Positions 26,064-33,561 are shown, numbered from the stretch's first letter. The stretch: DNA of 33,759 nucleotides from Anaerolineales bacterium (GCA_016932475.1 JAFGCU010000023.1:1-33759); one strand, 5' to 3'. The notes: generated from the sequence alone by a model not told the origin. Numbers and translations: made by a program.

Positions 26064-27176
26064 GTGAGCATGACTGACCGAAGCCGGTTTTTCCGCAACG
26101 TCCTCATCAAAGCGCTGATCCTGTTCGCCGCGGTCAACGGCGTGTTCGCGGCGGTGGACCTCATGCCCGCGCTCGGGCGCGTTTCCATTTACAACACGCT
26201 GATCCCGGGCCGGGTCCGGCTGCCCTACGGCGAAGACGCGCAGGCGGATTACAACCTCAGCCTGTTCAGCCTGGAGGCGATGTTCGCCTCGCATGAAGCC
26301 GCCGCCCGGCCGGAACCCGGACCGCTGCGCGTGATGCTGATCGGGGATTCCGCCACCTGGGGTTTCCTGCTCCAGCCGCAAGAGACGCTGGCCTCGATCC
26401 TCAACCGGAATTCCGGGGGCGCCGTCCGAACCTACAACTTCGGGTATCCGACGATGACGGTCACCAAGGACCTGCTGATGCTTTCGCATGCGGTGCAGTA
26501 CGAACCGGATCTGATCATCTGGCTCGTCACGCTCGAATCCATGCCGCAAGCCAAACAGCTGGATTCGCCGATCCTGCAGAACAACGCCGACGCGGTTCGC
26601 GCGCTGATCGCCGGGTACCGCCTGCACTCGGATCCGCAGGACCCGCGGTTGAAATCTCCGACGTTTTGGAATCGGACGATGGTCGGCGGACGAAGGGCGC
26701 TCGCGGACCTGATCCGCCTGCAGATGTACGGCTTCCTGTGGGCGGCGACCGGGGTGGACCAGGCCATTCCGGCGGAGTATGATCCGCCGCAATCGGACCT
26801 CGAGGCGGACGAGGGTTTTCACGGGCTTCTTCCGCCCGTATTACTGGAAGAGGATCTTGCCTTCGACGTGCTTTCCGCCGGGCGGGAAATGGCGGGGGAT
26901 ATTCCGGTGTGGATCGTCAATGAACCGGTCTTCCTCAGCAGCGGTTTGAACAGCGCCATTCGATATAATTTTTTCTACCCGCGCTGGGCCTACGATCAAT
27001 ACCGTTCCATGCTGGCGGATTGGTGCCGCCGGCAGGCGGTCGTGTGCCATGATTTCTGGGATCTGGTTCCGGCGGAAGAGTTTTCCAACAGCGCGATCCA
27101 CCGGACCCCGCGCGGAGAAGCCATGCTGGCGGACGCATTGGGGGCGTTGATCGCGGAGGAATGCCATGGGCGGTAA
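26064..27176 (+). CDS. Membrane-anchored SGNH hydrolase-like protein (DltD/AlgJ-like role)
   Basis: A 370-residue protein with an N-terminal membrane anchor (about 13-31) and an extracytoplasmic SGNH-type domain. Block I is LIGDSATWG (92-100, nucleophile Ser96); block II is NFGYPTMT (125-132); block V is IHRTPRGEAML (345-355, His346). The usual DxxH of block V reads SxxH here, so the Asp of the triad is missing at its normal place. In dlt and alginate systems proteins of this fold transfer or remove acyl groups at the surface. Start: GTG 26064 with GGGGA six bases before; ATG 26070 is equally possible. It overlaps the next gene by 11 bp. Confidence 0.87.
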   Translation: MSMTDRSRFFRNVLIKALILFAAVNGVFAAVDLMPALGRVSIYNTLIPGRVRLPYGEDAQADYNLSLFSLEAMFASHEAAARPEPGPLRVMLIGDSATWGFLLQPQETLASILNRNSGGAVRTYNFGYPTMTVTKDLLMLSHAVQYEPDLIIWLVTLESMPQAKQLDSPILQNNADAVRALIAGYRLHSDPQDPRLKSPTFWNRTMVGGRRALADLIRLQMYGFLWAATGVDQAIPAEYDPPQSDLEADEGFHGLLPPVLLEEDLAFDVLSAGREMAGDIPVWIVNEPVFLSSGLNSAIRYNFFYPRWAYDQYRSMLADWCRRQAVVCHDFWDLVPAEEFSNSAIHRTPRGEAMLADALGALIAEECHGR

Positions 27177-28155
27177 TCGAAAATCCGGGATGCTGGCCGG
27201 CGCAAGCCTGGCGTTGCTGCTTTGCGCATGCGGCGACGCGGCCACCCCCGAGGCAACCGGCCTCCCGGAGACCCCCGCGGTTGTACTGAGCACCGGCGGC
27301 ACCTTCGCTCCGACCGGACAGGCAGCCACCGATCCGGTGGAAACTCCCAGCGCCGGGCCGCGCCCGACACCCGGCGCGGAGGATTGGATGACGCTGCCGG
27401 TGGTTCCGGCCTTCGGCGGCCGGGCCGCGGAAATCTTCCAGAAAGGGATATCCATGGGGCGGGATTTTCACGCTTTCTCCAAGATCGGCGACTGCCAGAA
27501 CATCACCACCTACTTCCTGGCGGATTTCGATCAGCAGGATAAATACCGTCTGGGGGAATACGCCGACCTTCAGGTAACAATCGACTGGTTTCGGGGATAC
27601 TTCGGCCGCAAAAGCCTGGCGGTCCGGGGAGGCCTGAACGTGGCGTCGGTCATGAATCCGCTGATGGCCGATCGGGAATCCTGCTTGTCGGGCGAAAGCC
27701 CGCTGGTATGCGAACTGCGGGCCAACAACCCCAGCCTGGCGCTGATCAGCTTCGAGGAAGCCTGGGACGGAGACGTGGAAAAATACGAAACCTACCTGCG
27801 CCGGGTGATCGAGTACGTGATCGCGCAGGATGTGGTCCCGGTGGTGGCGACCAAGGCGGATAATCTGGAGGGCGGGCACCGGATCAACGCGCTTGTCGCC
27901 CGGCTGGCCTGGGAATACGGCATCCCGCTGTGGAATTTTTGGGCGGCCGTCCAGCCCTTGCGTTCCCACGGGCTGACCGAGGACGGCTTTCACCTCACCC
28001 AGACCGCCGATTATCACAATTTCTATTTCGATCTGCGCCGTTCCCGTTGGAGCGGGTGGATGGCGCGCAACCTATCCGCGCTGCAGGTGCTGGACGCCGC
28101 GCGGGAGGAACTGATCGCCCCGGCGGTCACCGGACAGAGGAGCAACCATGAGTGA
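27166..28155 (+). CDS. SGNH/GDSL-type lipoprotein with Cys in place of the nucleophile Ser
   Basis: A 329-residue protein. A lipoprotein signal (GASLALLLCAC, predicted lipidated Cys22) is followed by a Thr/Pro-rich linker (about 27-70) typical of surface lipoproteins, then a globular domain. Block I reads SKIGDCQN (106-112): GDC replaces GDS, so Cys110 sits at the nucleophile position. Block V reads DGFHLT (273-278) with Asp273 and His276 both present. The expected GxND block is not recognisable (ISFEEAW at 194-200). I recall this as a lipoprotein family of Chloroflexota genomes, which I cannot verify here. ATG 27166 follows GGAGGA by five bases. The Cys could act as nucleophile or form a disulfide. 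Confidence 0.82.
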   Translation: MGGNRKSGMLAGASLALLLCACGDAATPEATGLPETPAVVLSTGGTFAPTGQAATDPVETPSAGPRPTPGAEDWMTLPVVPAFGGRAAEIFQKGISMGRDFHAFSKIGDCQNITTYFLADFDQQDKYRLGEYADLQVTIDWFRGYFGRKSLAVRGGLNVASVMNPLMADRESCLSGESPLVCELRANNPSLALISFEEAWDGDVEKYETYLRRVIEYVIAQDVVPVVATKADNLEGGHRINALVARLAWEYGIPLWNFWAAVQPLRSHGLTEDGFHLTQTADYHNFYFDLRRSRWSGWMARNLSALQVLDAAREELIAPAVTGQRSNHE

Positions 28156-28393
28156 TGATATCGAAGCCAAGGTTTCAGAATACATCGCCGGCACAATTCT
28201 CAAACAGCCGGATCGGGCGATCGACCCGCAGGAGAAACTGATCTCGTCGGGCCTGATCGATTCCTTCCATTTGGTGGACCTTTCCCTGTACGTCGAGGAT
28301 ACATTCGGGGTCCATCTGGACGACACGGAGCTGAACGCGGAGAGTTTCGACACGCTCGCGGCGCTGGCGGCGATCATCCGGTCCCGGCAGTGA
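28148..28393 (+). CDS. Acyl carrier protein (DltC-like)
   Basis: An 81-residue acidic four-helix carrier protein. The phosphopantetheine attachment site is Ser39 in SSGLIDSFHLVDL. It starts at an ATG within the 3' end of the SGNH lipoprotein gene (8-bp overlap) with GAGGAG five bases upstream, and its TGA overlaps the GTG of the ligase. It would hold the acyl group activated by the ligase and present it to the MBOAT. It is a dedicated carrier rather than the fatty-acid synthesis ACP, judged by its operon position. Confidence 0.93.
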   Translation: MSDDIEAKVSEYIAGTILKQPDRAIDPQEKLISSGLIDSFHLVDLSLYVEDTFGVHLDDTELNAESFDTLAALAAIIRSRQ

Positions 28394-30099
28394 CCCCCGT
28401 GACCACCTTCTTTTCCCGCCTTCAGCATTTGTACGAAACGGATCCGGAGCGGACGGCCATCATCTGGATGCACGCGCGGGAGCCCGAGCATCCGATGACG
28501 CGCCGCGACCTCATCCGCCAGGCGGCGGGGTATGCCGCCGCGCTCGCGGCGGCGGGAGTGAGGCCGGGGGAGGTGGTGATCCTCATCTTGCAGCATTCCG
28601 AATCGCTGGCGGCCGCCTTTTTCGGCGCCGTGCTGCATGGGGCGATACCGAGCATCATGCCGTTCCTGACCGAAAAACTTGCGCCGGATTCCTACCGGCG
28701 TTCGCTGAAATCGCTGTTCGAGGTGACGCATCCGGCGGCGGTCGTCACGTATCCGGAATTTGCCGCGGAATTGCAGGATGCCATCCCCGCCGGCGGTTCC
28801 GTCCGCAGCGTGCTTCTGTCTTCGGAAGTTGCGCCGGTGCCGGAGCCGGATTTTCCCGCGCTGCGCGGGTCGGAACGGCTGCCCGGGGATGTCGTCCTCC
28901 TGCAGCATTCCTCCGGCACGACCGGCCTGCAGAAGGGCGTTGCGCTTTCGCACGAGGCCGTCTTCCGCCAGCTGGCGAGCTACGGCAAGGCTATCCGCCT
29001 CGCGCCGGACGATGTGGTCGTCTCCTGGCTGCCCCTTTACCACGACATGGGGCTGATCGCCGGATTCCTGATGCCGCTCCTCTCGGGAATTCCGCTGGTG
29101 CTCATGTCGCCCTTCGATTGGGTCCGCGCGCCATACAAACTCATGCAGGCGGTTTCGCAGCATCGCGGGACTCTTACCTGGCTGCCAAACTTCGCCTTTA
29201 ACTTCTGCGCCCAAAAAATCCGCGACCGGAATCTGGAAGGGGTGGATCTCGCTTCGTGGCGGGCGGTGATCAACTGCTCCGAACCGATGCATTACCAGAG
29301 TCACCGGTTGTTCTACGAACGGTTCCGCGCCCACGGGCTGCGCGAATCGGCGCTGGCGACCAGTTACGCGATGGCCGAGAATGTGTTCGCCGTCACCCAG
29401 GGCGGGATCGACCGGGCGGTCACGGTCGATACGATCAGCCAGCGCGGATTGCTCATCGACCGGGTTGCGCGCGCGGCGGCGGACGGCGAGGAGACGATGC
29501 GGATGCTCTCCTGCGGCGCCCCGCTCCCGAACGTCGAAGTCCGGGTGGTCGACGACGCGCGCGGGGATCTCCCCGAACGGCATCTGGGCGAGGTCATGCT
29601 TCGCAGCGACTGCATGCTCACAGGATATTACCGGCGCGACGACCTGACCGAAAAAGCATTCCACAACGGCTGGTACCTCACCGGCGACCTCGGATACATG
29701 GCGGACGGAGAGGTGTACATCACCGGCCGCAAGAAGGACCTCATCATCGTCGGCGGGAAGAATGTGTATCCGCAGGACCTCGAAAGCCTGGCCTCGGAAG
29801 TGCCTGGAATTCATCCCGGGCGGGTGGTCGCCTTCGGCGTCTACAACGAGGAAATGGGAACCGAGGAAGTGGTGATCGTCGCCGAGAAGGACGCCGAGGC
29901 GGAGTATCCCGCCGGCGCCGGCCCCGAAGCCCTATCCAACGAGATCCGCGCGCGGGTCACCCGCGGGTCCGACATCGCGCTGCGGCAGGTCGCGGTGGTC
30001 GAGCGCGGATGGCTGCTCAAGACGAGTTCGGGCAAAATCGCGCGGAGCGCCAACCGAGACAAATTCCTCGCCGGGAAAGCGGTGACGGCGGGGGGATAG
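28390..30099 (+). CDS. AMP-forming acyl ligase (fatty-acyl-AMP ligase/DltA-like role)
   Basis: A 569-residue ANL-superfamily enzyme. Motifs: the P-loop LQHSSGTTGLQKGV (171-184), LPLYHDMGLIAGF (214-226) and TSYAMAEN (324-331). Further on are WYLTGDLGYM (428-437), GRKKDLIIVGGKNVYPQDLE (446-465) and the C-terminal lysine in KTSSGKI (Lys549). The overall style is closer to fatty-acyl-AMP ligases that load carrier proteins than to DltA. The GTG start overlaps the carrier-protein stop (GTGA), and this strict coupling suggests equimolar synthesis. It is expected to activate a carboxylic acid with ATP and load it on the adjacent carrier. Whether the acid is D-alanine, acetate or a longer acid is not evident. 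It is the last gene of the operon. Confidence 0.92.
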   Translation: MTPVTTFFSRLQHLYETDPERTAIIWMHAREPEHPMTRRDLIRQAAGYAAALAAAGVRPGEVVILILQHSESLAAAFFGAVLHGAIPSIMPFLTEKLAPDSYRRSLKSLFEVTHPAAVVTYPEFAAELQDAIPAGGSVRSVLLSSEVAPVPEPDFPALRGSERLPGDVVLLQHSSGTTGLQKGVALSHEAVFRQLASYGKAIRLAPDDVVVSWLPLYHDMGLIAGFLMPLLSGIPLVLMSPFDWVRAPYKLMQAVSQHRGTLTWLPNFAFNFCAQKIRDRNLEGVDLASWRAVINCSEPMHYQSHRLFYERFRAHGLRESALATSYAMAENVFAVTQGGIDRAVTVDTISQRGLLIDRVARAAADGEETMRMLSCGAPLPNVEVRVVDDARGDLPERHLGEVMLRSDCMLTGYYRRDDLTEKAFHNGWYLTGDLGYMADGEVYITGRKKDLIIVGGKNVYPQDLESLASEVPGIHPGRVVAFGVYNEEMGTEEVVIVAEKDAEAEYPAGAGPEALSNEIRARVTRGSDIALRQVAVVERGWLLKTSSGKIARSANRDKFLAGKAVTAGG

Positions 30100-30304
30100 G
30101 CATCCCAGGCCATTCCGGCGGCAAGGACCCCGGTTGGCATCCCTCAAAAAGTGTCCGGCTTCCAAGAATTAAGTAAAAAAAAAATTATCTCCTCAGCCTT
30201 TACTGTCCTAACCCCCACGCCCCCCTTTACCTCTTACGGGAGGCGTCATGCGAGTACCTTCTACGTGCGATATTCATGAAGCCGCCGCATCTGCCGGCGG
30301 CAAT

Positions 30305-30465
30305 TCACTGGAATCCGGCCAAGTTAACCCCCGCTCTGCATTCATCCCGGCTCATGAACCAGAAGCGAGCCGGGATGCGTCCCCCGCTCGCGAGAACTTC
30401 GCACCGGGAAACCGCCGGTGCTCATCGCTCGGAGGACAGGCGCGGGGGCAGGTGCCGGCATGACG
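30305..30465. repeat. Dispersed hairpin repeat related to the element at 20294
   Basis: The 41 bp at 30305-30345 match 20294-20334 at 33 positions with no gaps. A stem then follows in both copies with a 13-nt loop, but with different arm sequences: here CATCCCGGCTC (30343-30353) and its exact complement (30367-30377). The right part contains GGCGCGGGGGCAGG, also shared. It lies in the 900-bp gap 30100-30998, whose first half shows no gene. Confidence 0.75.
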
Positions 30466-30711
30466 ATTGACAGGCTGAGTAGTCAGTAAAAATAAATCAA
30501 AGAACCCATCCGGAATGTGAATATGAAAAACATGGACAAGGCAGACAGGCGAGCTTGATACGACGAACTCGTTGGCGGGAGCGGCGGCATGGCAGCTGAC
30601 GGATCCGGGCGGCTTCTGGGATGAAAGGAAGCAAACCGGATAAAACGTATCGTATTCCGGATTCGGCGAATTCCGGCAAACTGACGGCGGGGAATGCCCT
30701 CGGTCATTTCC

Positions 30712-30740
30712 TTGACATCATCCAAGGGGGGGAGTATATT
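30712..30740 (+). promoter_or_regulatory. Sigma-70 promoter of the MgtE-like gene
   Basis: TTGACA (30712-30717), a 17-bp spacer, and TATATT (30735-30740). It is the best promoter in this gap and lies about 258 bp before the MgtE-N/CBS gene, so the transcript has a long leader. Confidence 0.75.
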
Positions 30741-30804
30741 CGCAAAAGCAGTGATTTTCCCGGGCCGGGAGTGTTTGCCCGCCATTCAAACCCATAACGG
30801 CATC

Positions 30805-30879
30805 ATGGATACCGACCTAACGCTTGATCCGGATCATTTACACAACGCCCGAATGCAGATCCCACCTGCCGTTCGTTGA
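30805..30879 (+). CDS. Possible Asp/Pro-rich leader peptide
   Basis: A 24-residue frame beginning MDTDLTLDPDHLH and ending MQIPPAVR, inside the leader of the MgtE-like gene and 33 bp before the terminator. Alternating acidic residues and proline near the N-terminus recall the MgtL leader peptide of enterobacterial mgtA, where such residues destabilise ribosomes at low magnesium. The ribosome binding site is weak, which lowers confidence that it is translated. Confidence 0.3.
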   Translation: MDTDLTLDPDHLHNARMQIPPAVR

Positions 30880-30912
30880 GACGTTAACCGGGGTGTGAAC
30901 CGACCGCCTGCC

Positions 30913-30940
30913 CCCCGCGTCCCAAGGACGCGGGGTTTTT
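30913..30940 (+). terminator. Intrinsic terminator/attenuator in the MgtE-like leader
   Basis: Perfect 10-bp GC stem CCCCGCGTCC / GGACGCGGGG with a CAA loop and a TTTTTATTT tract, 58 bp before the start codon. No gene ends just upstream, so it terminates the leader itself. Confidence 0.85.
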
Positions 30941-30998
30941 ATTTCCCTGGCCTCGCCCGGCGAAGCCGGGACAAGGCTCAACCGCAGGAGAATACCGC

Positions 30999-32240
30999 AT
31001 GGCGTATGTCCGCGAATTGCTGGGCCGCCCGGTCGCCGATGTCAGCGGCAAGCAGATCGGCACGCTGGCCGATCTGATCGCCACCACCCAGAACCCGATC
31101 GTCCACCCGCGGGTGGTGGCCATGGCCGTCCGCTGCAACGGGAACCAGGTTTTGATCCCGGTTTCCGCCGCGACGGTGCTGATCGCCCCCGCCATCCCGC
31201 TTAAATACCGGATGAAGGACCTGCCGGCATACGAACCCGCCAAGGACGACCTGTTCCTGGCGCGCGACGTCCTGGATAAGCCCGTCATCGACATTAACGG
31301 AGTCCGGGCGGTGCGGGTGAAGGATGTGGAATTGACGCGGGTCGACAACGACATTTACATCGCCAATGTCACCGTCTGTGAAAGCGGCAGGCGCGGGCTG
31401 GCGCGGACCCTGTTCGGCCGCGGCGTGCCGAACCCCACTGCTGGGGTTATCTCCTGGGAGAACATCGAAATGCTGCCGGGGGAAAGCCCGATGCGCCTGA
31501 AGGTCGCCGGCGACAAACTGGCCGACCTGCATCCGGCCGACCTGGCCGACATCGTCAGCGATCTGACCCGTCATAAGAGCAGCGGTCAGCTGCTCGACCG
31601 GATGGTCGTGGAAACCCTGGCCGACGTGCTGGAGGAAACCGAGCCGGAGGTGCAGGCGGATCTGGTGGAGCACATGCCGGACGAAAAAGTGGCGGATGTG
31701 CTCGAGGAGATGGCGCCCGACGAAGCGGCCGACTTGCTGGCCGAACTTCCGAAGGACCGCTCCGAGGATCTGCTGGACCTGATGGACCGCGAAGAGGCCG
31801 AGGATGTCCGGAAGCTGCTGACCTATTCGGTGGATTCCGCCGGCGGATTGATGAACACCGACTTTCTGGCCGTCCGGCCGGCTCTGACCGCGGCCGAGGC
31901 GATCGCCGAACTGCGCCGCGAAGGCCCGAAGATCCAGAACCTCTTCTATATCTACGTAACGGATGAGGAGGGGCGTCTGTTGGGGGTATTCTCCCTGCGG
32001 GATCTGGTGCTGGCGGATCCGGACACGAACGTGACGGCATTCATGCGCGCGCGCGTTTTCACGGTCCGCCCGGAGGACAGCCAGGACGATGCGGCGCACG
32101 CCGTCTCCAAATACAACCTCCAGGCCGTGCCGGTGGTGGACGATGAAAACCGCCTGCAGGGGATCATCACGGCGGACGACGCGCTGGATAAGATCATCCC
32201 CACCGCCTGGAAAAAACGCATGCCGCGCCTGCACCGGTAA
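30999..32240 (+). CDS. MgtE-N/CBS domain protein with PRC-barrel N-terminus, no membrane part
   Basis: A 413-residue soluble protein. The N-terminus (about 1-75) resembles a PRC barrel (LLGRPVADVSGKQIGTLADL), with a second similar region to about 160. The MgtE-N superhelix follows (about 170-275; DLHPADLADIVSDL, MAPDEAADLLAELP), then a CBS pair (about 276-395; VPVVDDENRLQGIIT). In MgtE the N and CBS domains sense magnesium and gate the channel; here the transmembrane channel is absent and the protein ends after the CBS pair. It may regulate a separate transporter. The ATG follows CAGGAG by eight bases. It is convergent with a corA gene, consistent with a magnesium-related role. Confidence 0.88.
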   Translation: MAYVRELLGRPVADVSGKQIGTLADLIATTQNPIVHPRVVAMAVRCNGNQVLIPVSAATVLIAPAIPLKYRMKDLPAYEPAKDDLFLARDVLDKPVIDINGVRAVRVKDVELTRVDNDIYIANVTVCESGRRGLARTLFGRGVPNPTAGVISWENIEMLPGESPMRLKVAGDKLADLHPADLADIVSDLTRHKSSGQLLDRMVVETLADVLEETEPEVQADLVEHMPDEKVADVLEEMAPDEAADLLAELPKDRSEDLLDLMDREEAEDVRKLLTYSVDSAGGLMNTDFLAVRPALTAAEAIAELRREGPKIQNLFYIYVTDEEGRLLGVFSLRDLVLADPDTNVTAFMRARVFTVRPEDSQDDAAHAVSKYNLQAVPVVDDENRLQGIITADDALDKIIPTAWKKRMPRLHR

Positions 32241-32320
32241 AGAAGTAGACCCATGGGAGATGGCAGGGCCGCACGGCAGTACGCCCCCGATGGATAGGGG
32301 AGAGGATCTGTACGAGATCC

Positions 32321-32347
32321 GCAAGGGCGACCCAATGGGCCGCCCCT
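32321..32347. repeat. Short repeat GGGCGACCC-nATG-GGCCGCCCC, copy 1
   Basis: GCAAGGGCGACCCAATGGGC and the following GCCCCT form a small hairpin between the convergent MgtE-like and corA genes. The same sequence recurs at 33455-33482 beside tRNA-Cys. Confidence 0.55.
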
Positions 32348-32348
32348 C

Positions 32349-33278
32349 CTAGAACCAATCCAGCTTCTTCAAAATAATCACCACCGCCAACGACAATGCC
32401 AGCGATATCCCCAGGATGATCGGGAATGCCGCGGGATTCGCCGCCAACGGCAGGGGTACATTCATGCCGTACAACGCCGCCACCAGCGCCGGGAAGCTGA
32501 GCACGATCGTGGTCGAGGTCAGCAGTTTCATCACCTGGTTGAGGTTGTTGGAAATGATCGAGGCGAACGCGTCCATCATCCCCGAGAGGATGTTGCTTTC
32601 GATGCTGGTCATTTCGATCGCCTGCATCGTTTCGGTGAGGGCGTCGTCGAGCAAATCGGCGTCGTCCGGATACTTCTGGAACAGCTGGCTTTTCTGCAGG
32701 CGTTCCATCATCAGCGCATTGGCCTTGAGCGCGGTGGTGAAGTAGGTCAGGCTCTTCTGGTAGCGGAGCAGCTCCAAGACCTCCTGGTTGCGGATGCTCT
32801 GCTGCAGCCGGTCTTCGAGCGCCTCGACCACCCGGCTGATTTCGCGCAGGTAGGAAAGGTAACGGACGGAAGTGTTCAGCAGTAGCCGCAGCACGAATCG
32901 GTTGTGTTTGGCGGTGGAAAACTCGCGCACCCGTCCGGCGGCGAACTCCTGCAGGACGTCGTTGTTCATTCCGCAGACCGTGGCGAGGTGATTGGGATTG
33001 AACAGCACGCCGAGCGGCACGGTGGCGTACGGCACATCGTCCACTTCGCCCCGGAAATAGGGCACGCGCATCAGGACCAGCCAGTCATCGCCGGTGTGCT
33101 CCACGCGCGGCCGTTCGTCCGGATCGAGCGCGTAGGCGATATTGTCGCCGGAGAATCCGATCGCGGTCAGCTGCGCGATCTCCGCCGGAGACGGATCGAC
33201 CGCGTGCAGCCAGCAGCCGATGACCGGCTCGGATAGTGTTTTCAGGCCCAGCTCATCATTGCGGAAGATGGTCAGCAT
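32349..33278 (-). CDS. corA: CorA-family divalent cation transporter
   Basis: A 309-residue protein of the CorA family (magnesium, cobalt or nickel uptake, homopentamer). It has an N-terminal cytoplasmic alpha/beta domain, a long helix (about 125-250) and two C-terminal membrane spans (about 245-267 and 280-303). The signature GMN occurs in ALYGMNVPLP at the end of the first span. The loop between spans (PLPLAANPAAF) lacks the acidic MPEL-type motif of classical CorA, so ion selectivity is uncertain. The protein ends in a basic KKLDWF. ATG 33278 follows GAGGG by six bases. It converges on the MgtE-N/CBS gene. Confidence 0.93.
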   Translation of the reverse strand: MLTIFRNDELGLKTLSEPVIGCWLHAVDPSPAEIAQLTAIGFSGDNIAYALDPDERPRVEHTGDDWLVLMRVPYFRGEVDDVPYATVPLGVLFNPNHLATVCGMNNDVLQEFAAGRVREFSTAKHNRFVLRLLLNTSVRYLSYLREISRVVEALEDRLQQSIRNQEVLELLRYQKSLTYFTTALKANALMMERLQKSQLFQKYPDDADLLDDALTETMQAIEMTSIESNILSGMMDAFASIISNNLNQVMKLLTSTTIVLSFPALVAALYGMNVPLPLAANPAAFPIILGISLALSLAVVIILKKLDWF

Positions 33279-33359
33279 GGTAGACCCTCGCGCGATCCCG
33301 GATTTCCAATTTGCCGCAAGCCTGCTTCCTGCCGATGAATTTTACTCCTGAACATGATT

Positions 33360-33391
33360 AAAAAAACGCCCCGGGAGGAAAGGGAGGGCGG
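33360..33391 (-). terminator. Terminator of the tRNA cluster
   Basis: On the minus strand CGCCCT pairs with GGGGCG (one G-U) across a 12-nt loop and is followed by TTTTTTT. It ends the tRNA transcript before corA. Confidence 0.6.
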
Positions 33392-33400
33392 CCCCTGCCG

Positions 33401-33446
33401 AGGCGACGGCGGGATTCGAAACCACGGCGGGGGTTTTACAGATCCC
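33401..33446 (-). pseudogene. Truncated duplicate of the tRNA-Cys gene (3' part)
   Basis: The 46 bp at 33401-33446 repeat the 3' acceptor strand, T arm and anticodon region of tRNA-Cys, offset by 86 bp, with several substitutions. The GATTCGAA core is kept (GATTCGAAACC against GATTCGAACCC). The anticodon position reads GTA instead of GCA on the minus strand. The 5' half is absent, so it cannot make a tRNA. Confidence 0.8.
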
Positions 33447-33454
33447 TTAAAAAA

Positions 33455-33482
33455 GCAAAGGGCGACCCTATGGGCCGCCCCT
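33455..33482. repeat. Short repeat GGGCGACCC-nATG-GGCCGCCCC, copy 2
   Basis: Near-identical to 32321-32347 (GGGCGACCCTATGGGCCGCC). It sits between the tRNA-Cys gene and its truncated duplicate. Confidence 0.55.
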
Positions 33483-33486
33483 GCAG

Positions 33487-33557
<71 letters not shown>

Positions 33558-33561
33558 CGGG

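Larger units (their letters stand above)
30747..30998 (+). promoter_or_regulatory. Long structured leader with attenuator architecture
   Basis: The predicted 250-nt leader contains a micro-ORF (30805-30879), a long-range pairing of AACGGCA (about 30797) with TGCCGTT (about 30868), and an intrinsic terminator (30913-30940). A CGGGG at 30889-30893 could pair with CCCCG at 30913-30917 and so break the terminator. The ribosome binding site CAGGAG (30985-30990) follows. No known riboswitch consensus could be matched. Confidence 0.5.

Noticed and set aside
24057-30099. Alginate-type O-acetylation cluster
   Set aside because: A carrier protein and AMP ligase are present, which acetyl-CoA-independent alginate systems do not need in this form, and no alginate synthesis genes are nearby.
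30483-30785. Possible 100-residue protein on the minus strand
   Set aside because: It runs across the promoter of the MgtE-like gene, lacks a ribosome binding site and has no recognisable motif.
30747-30912. Known magnesium (M-box) or manganese (yybP-ykoY) riboswitch in the MgtE-like leader
   Set aside because: None of the conserved core blocks of either class could be matched; only the general attenuator layout is supported.
33398-33446. Second functional tRNA gene
   Set aside because: The 5' half (acceptor 5' strand and D arm) is missing.
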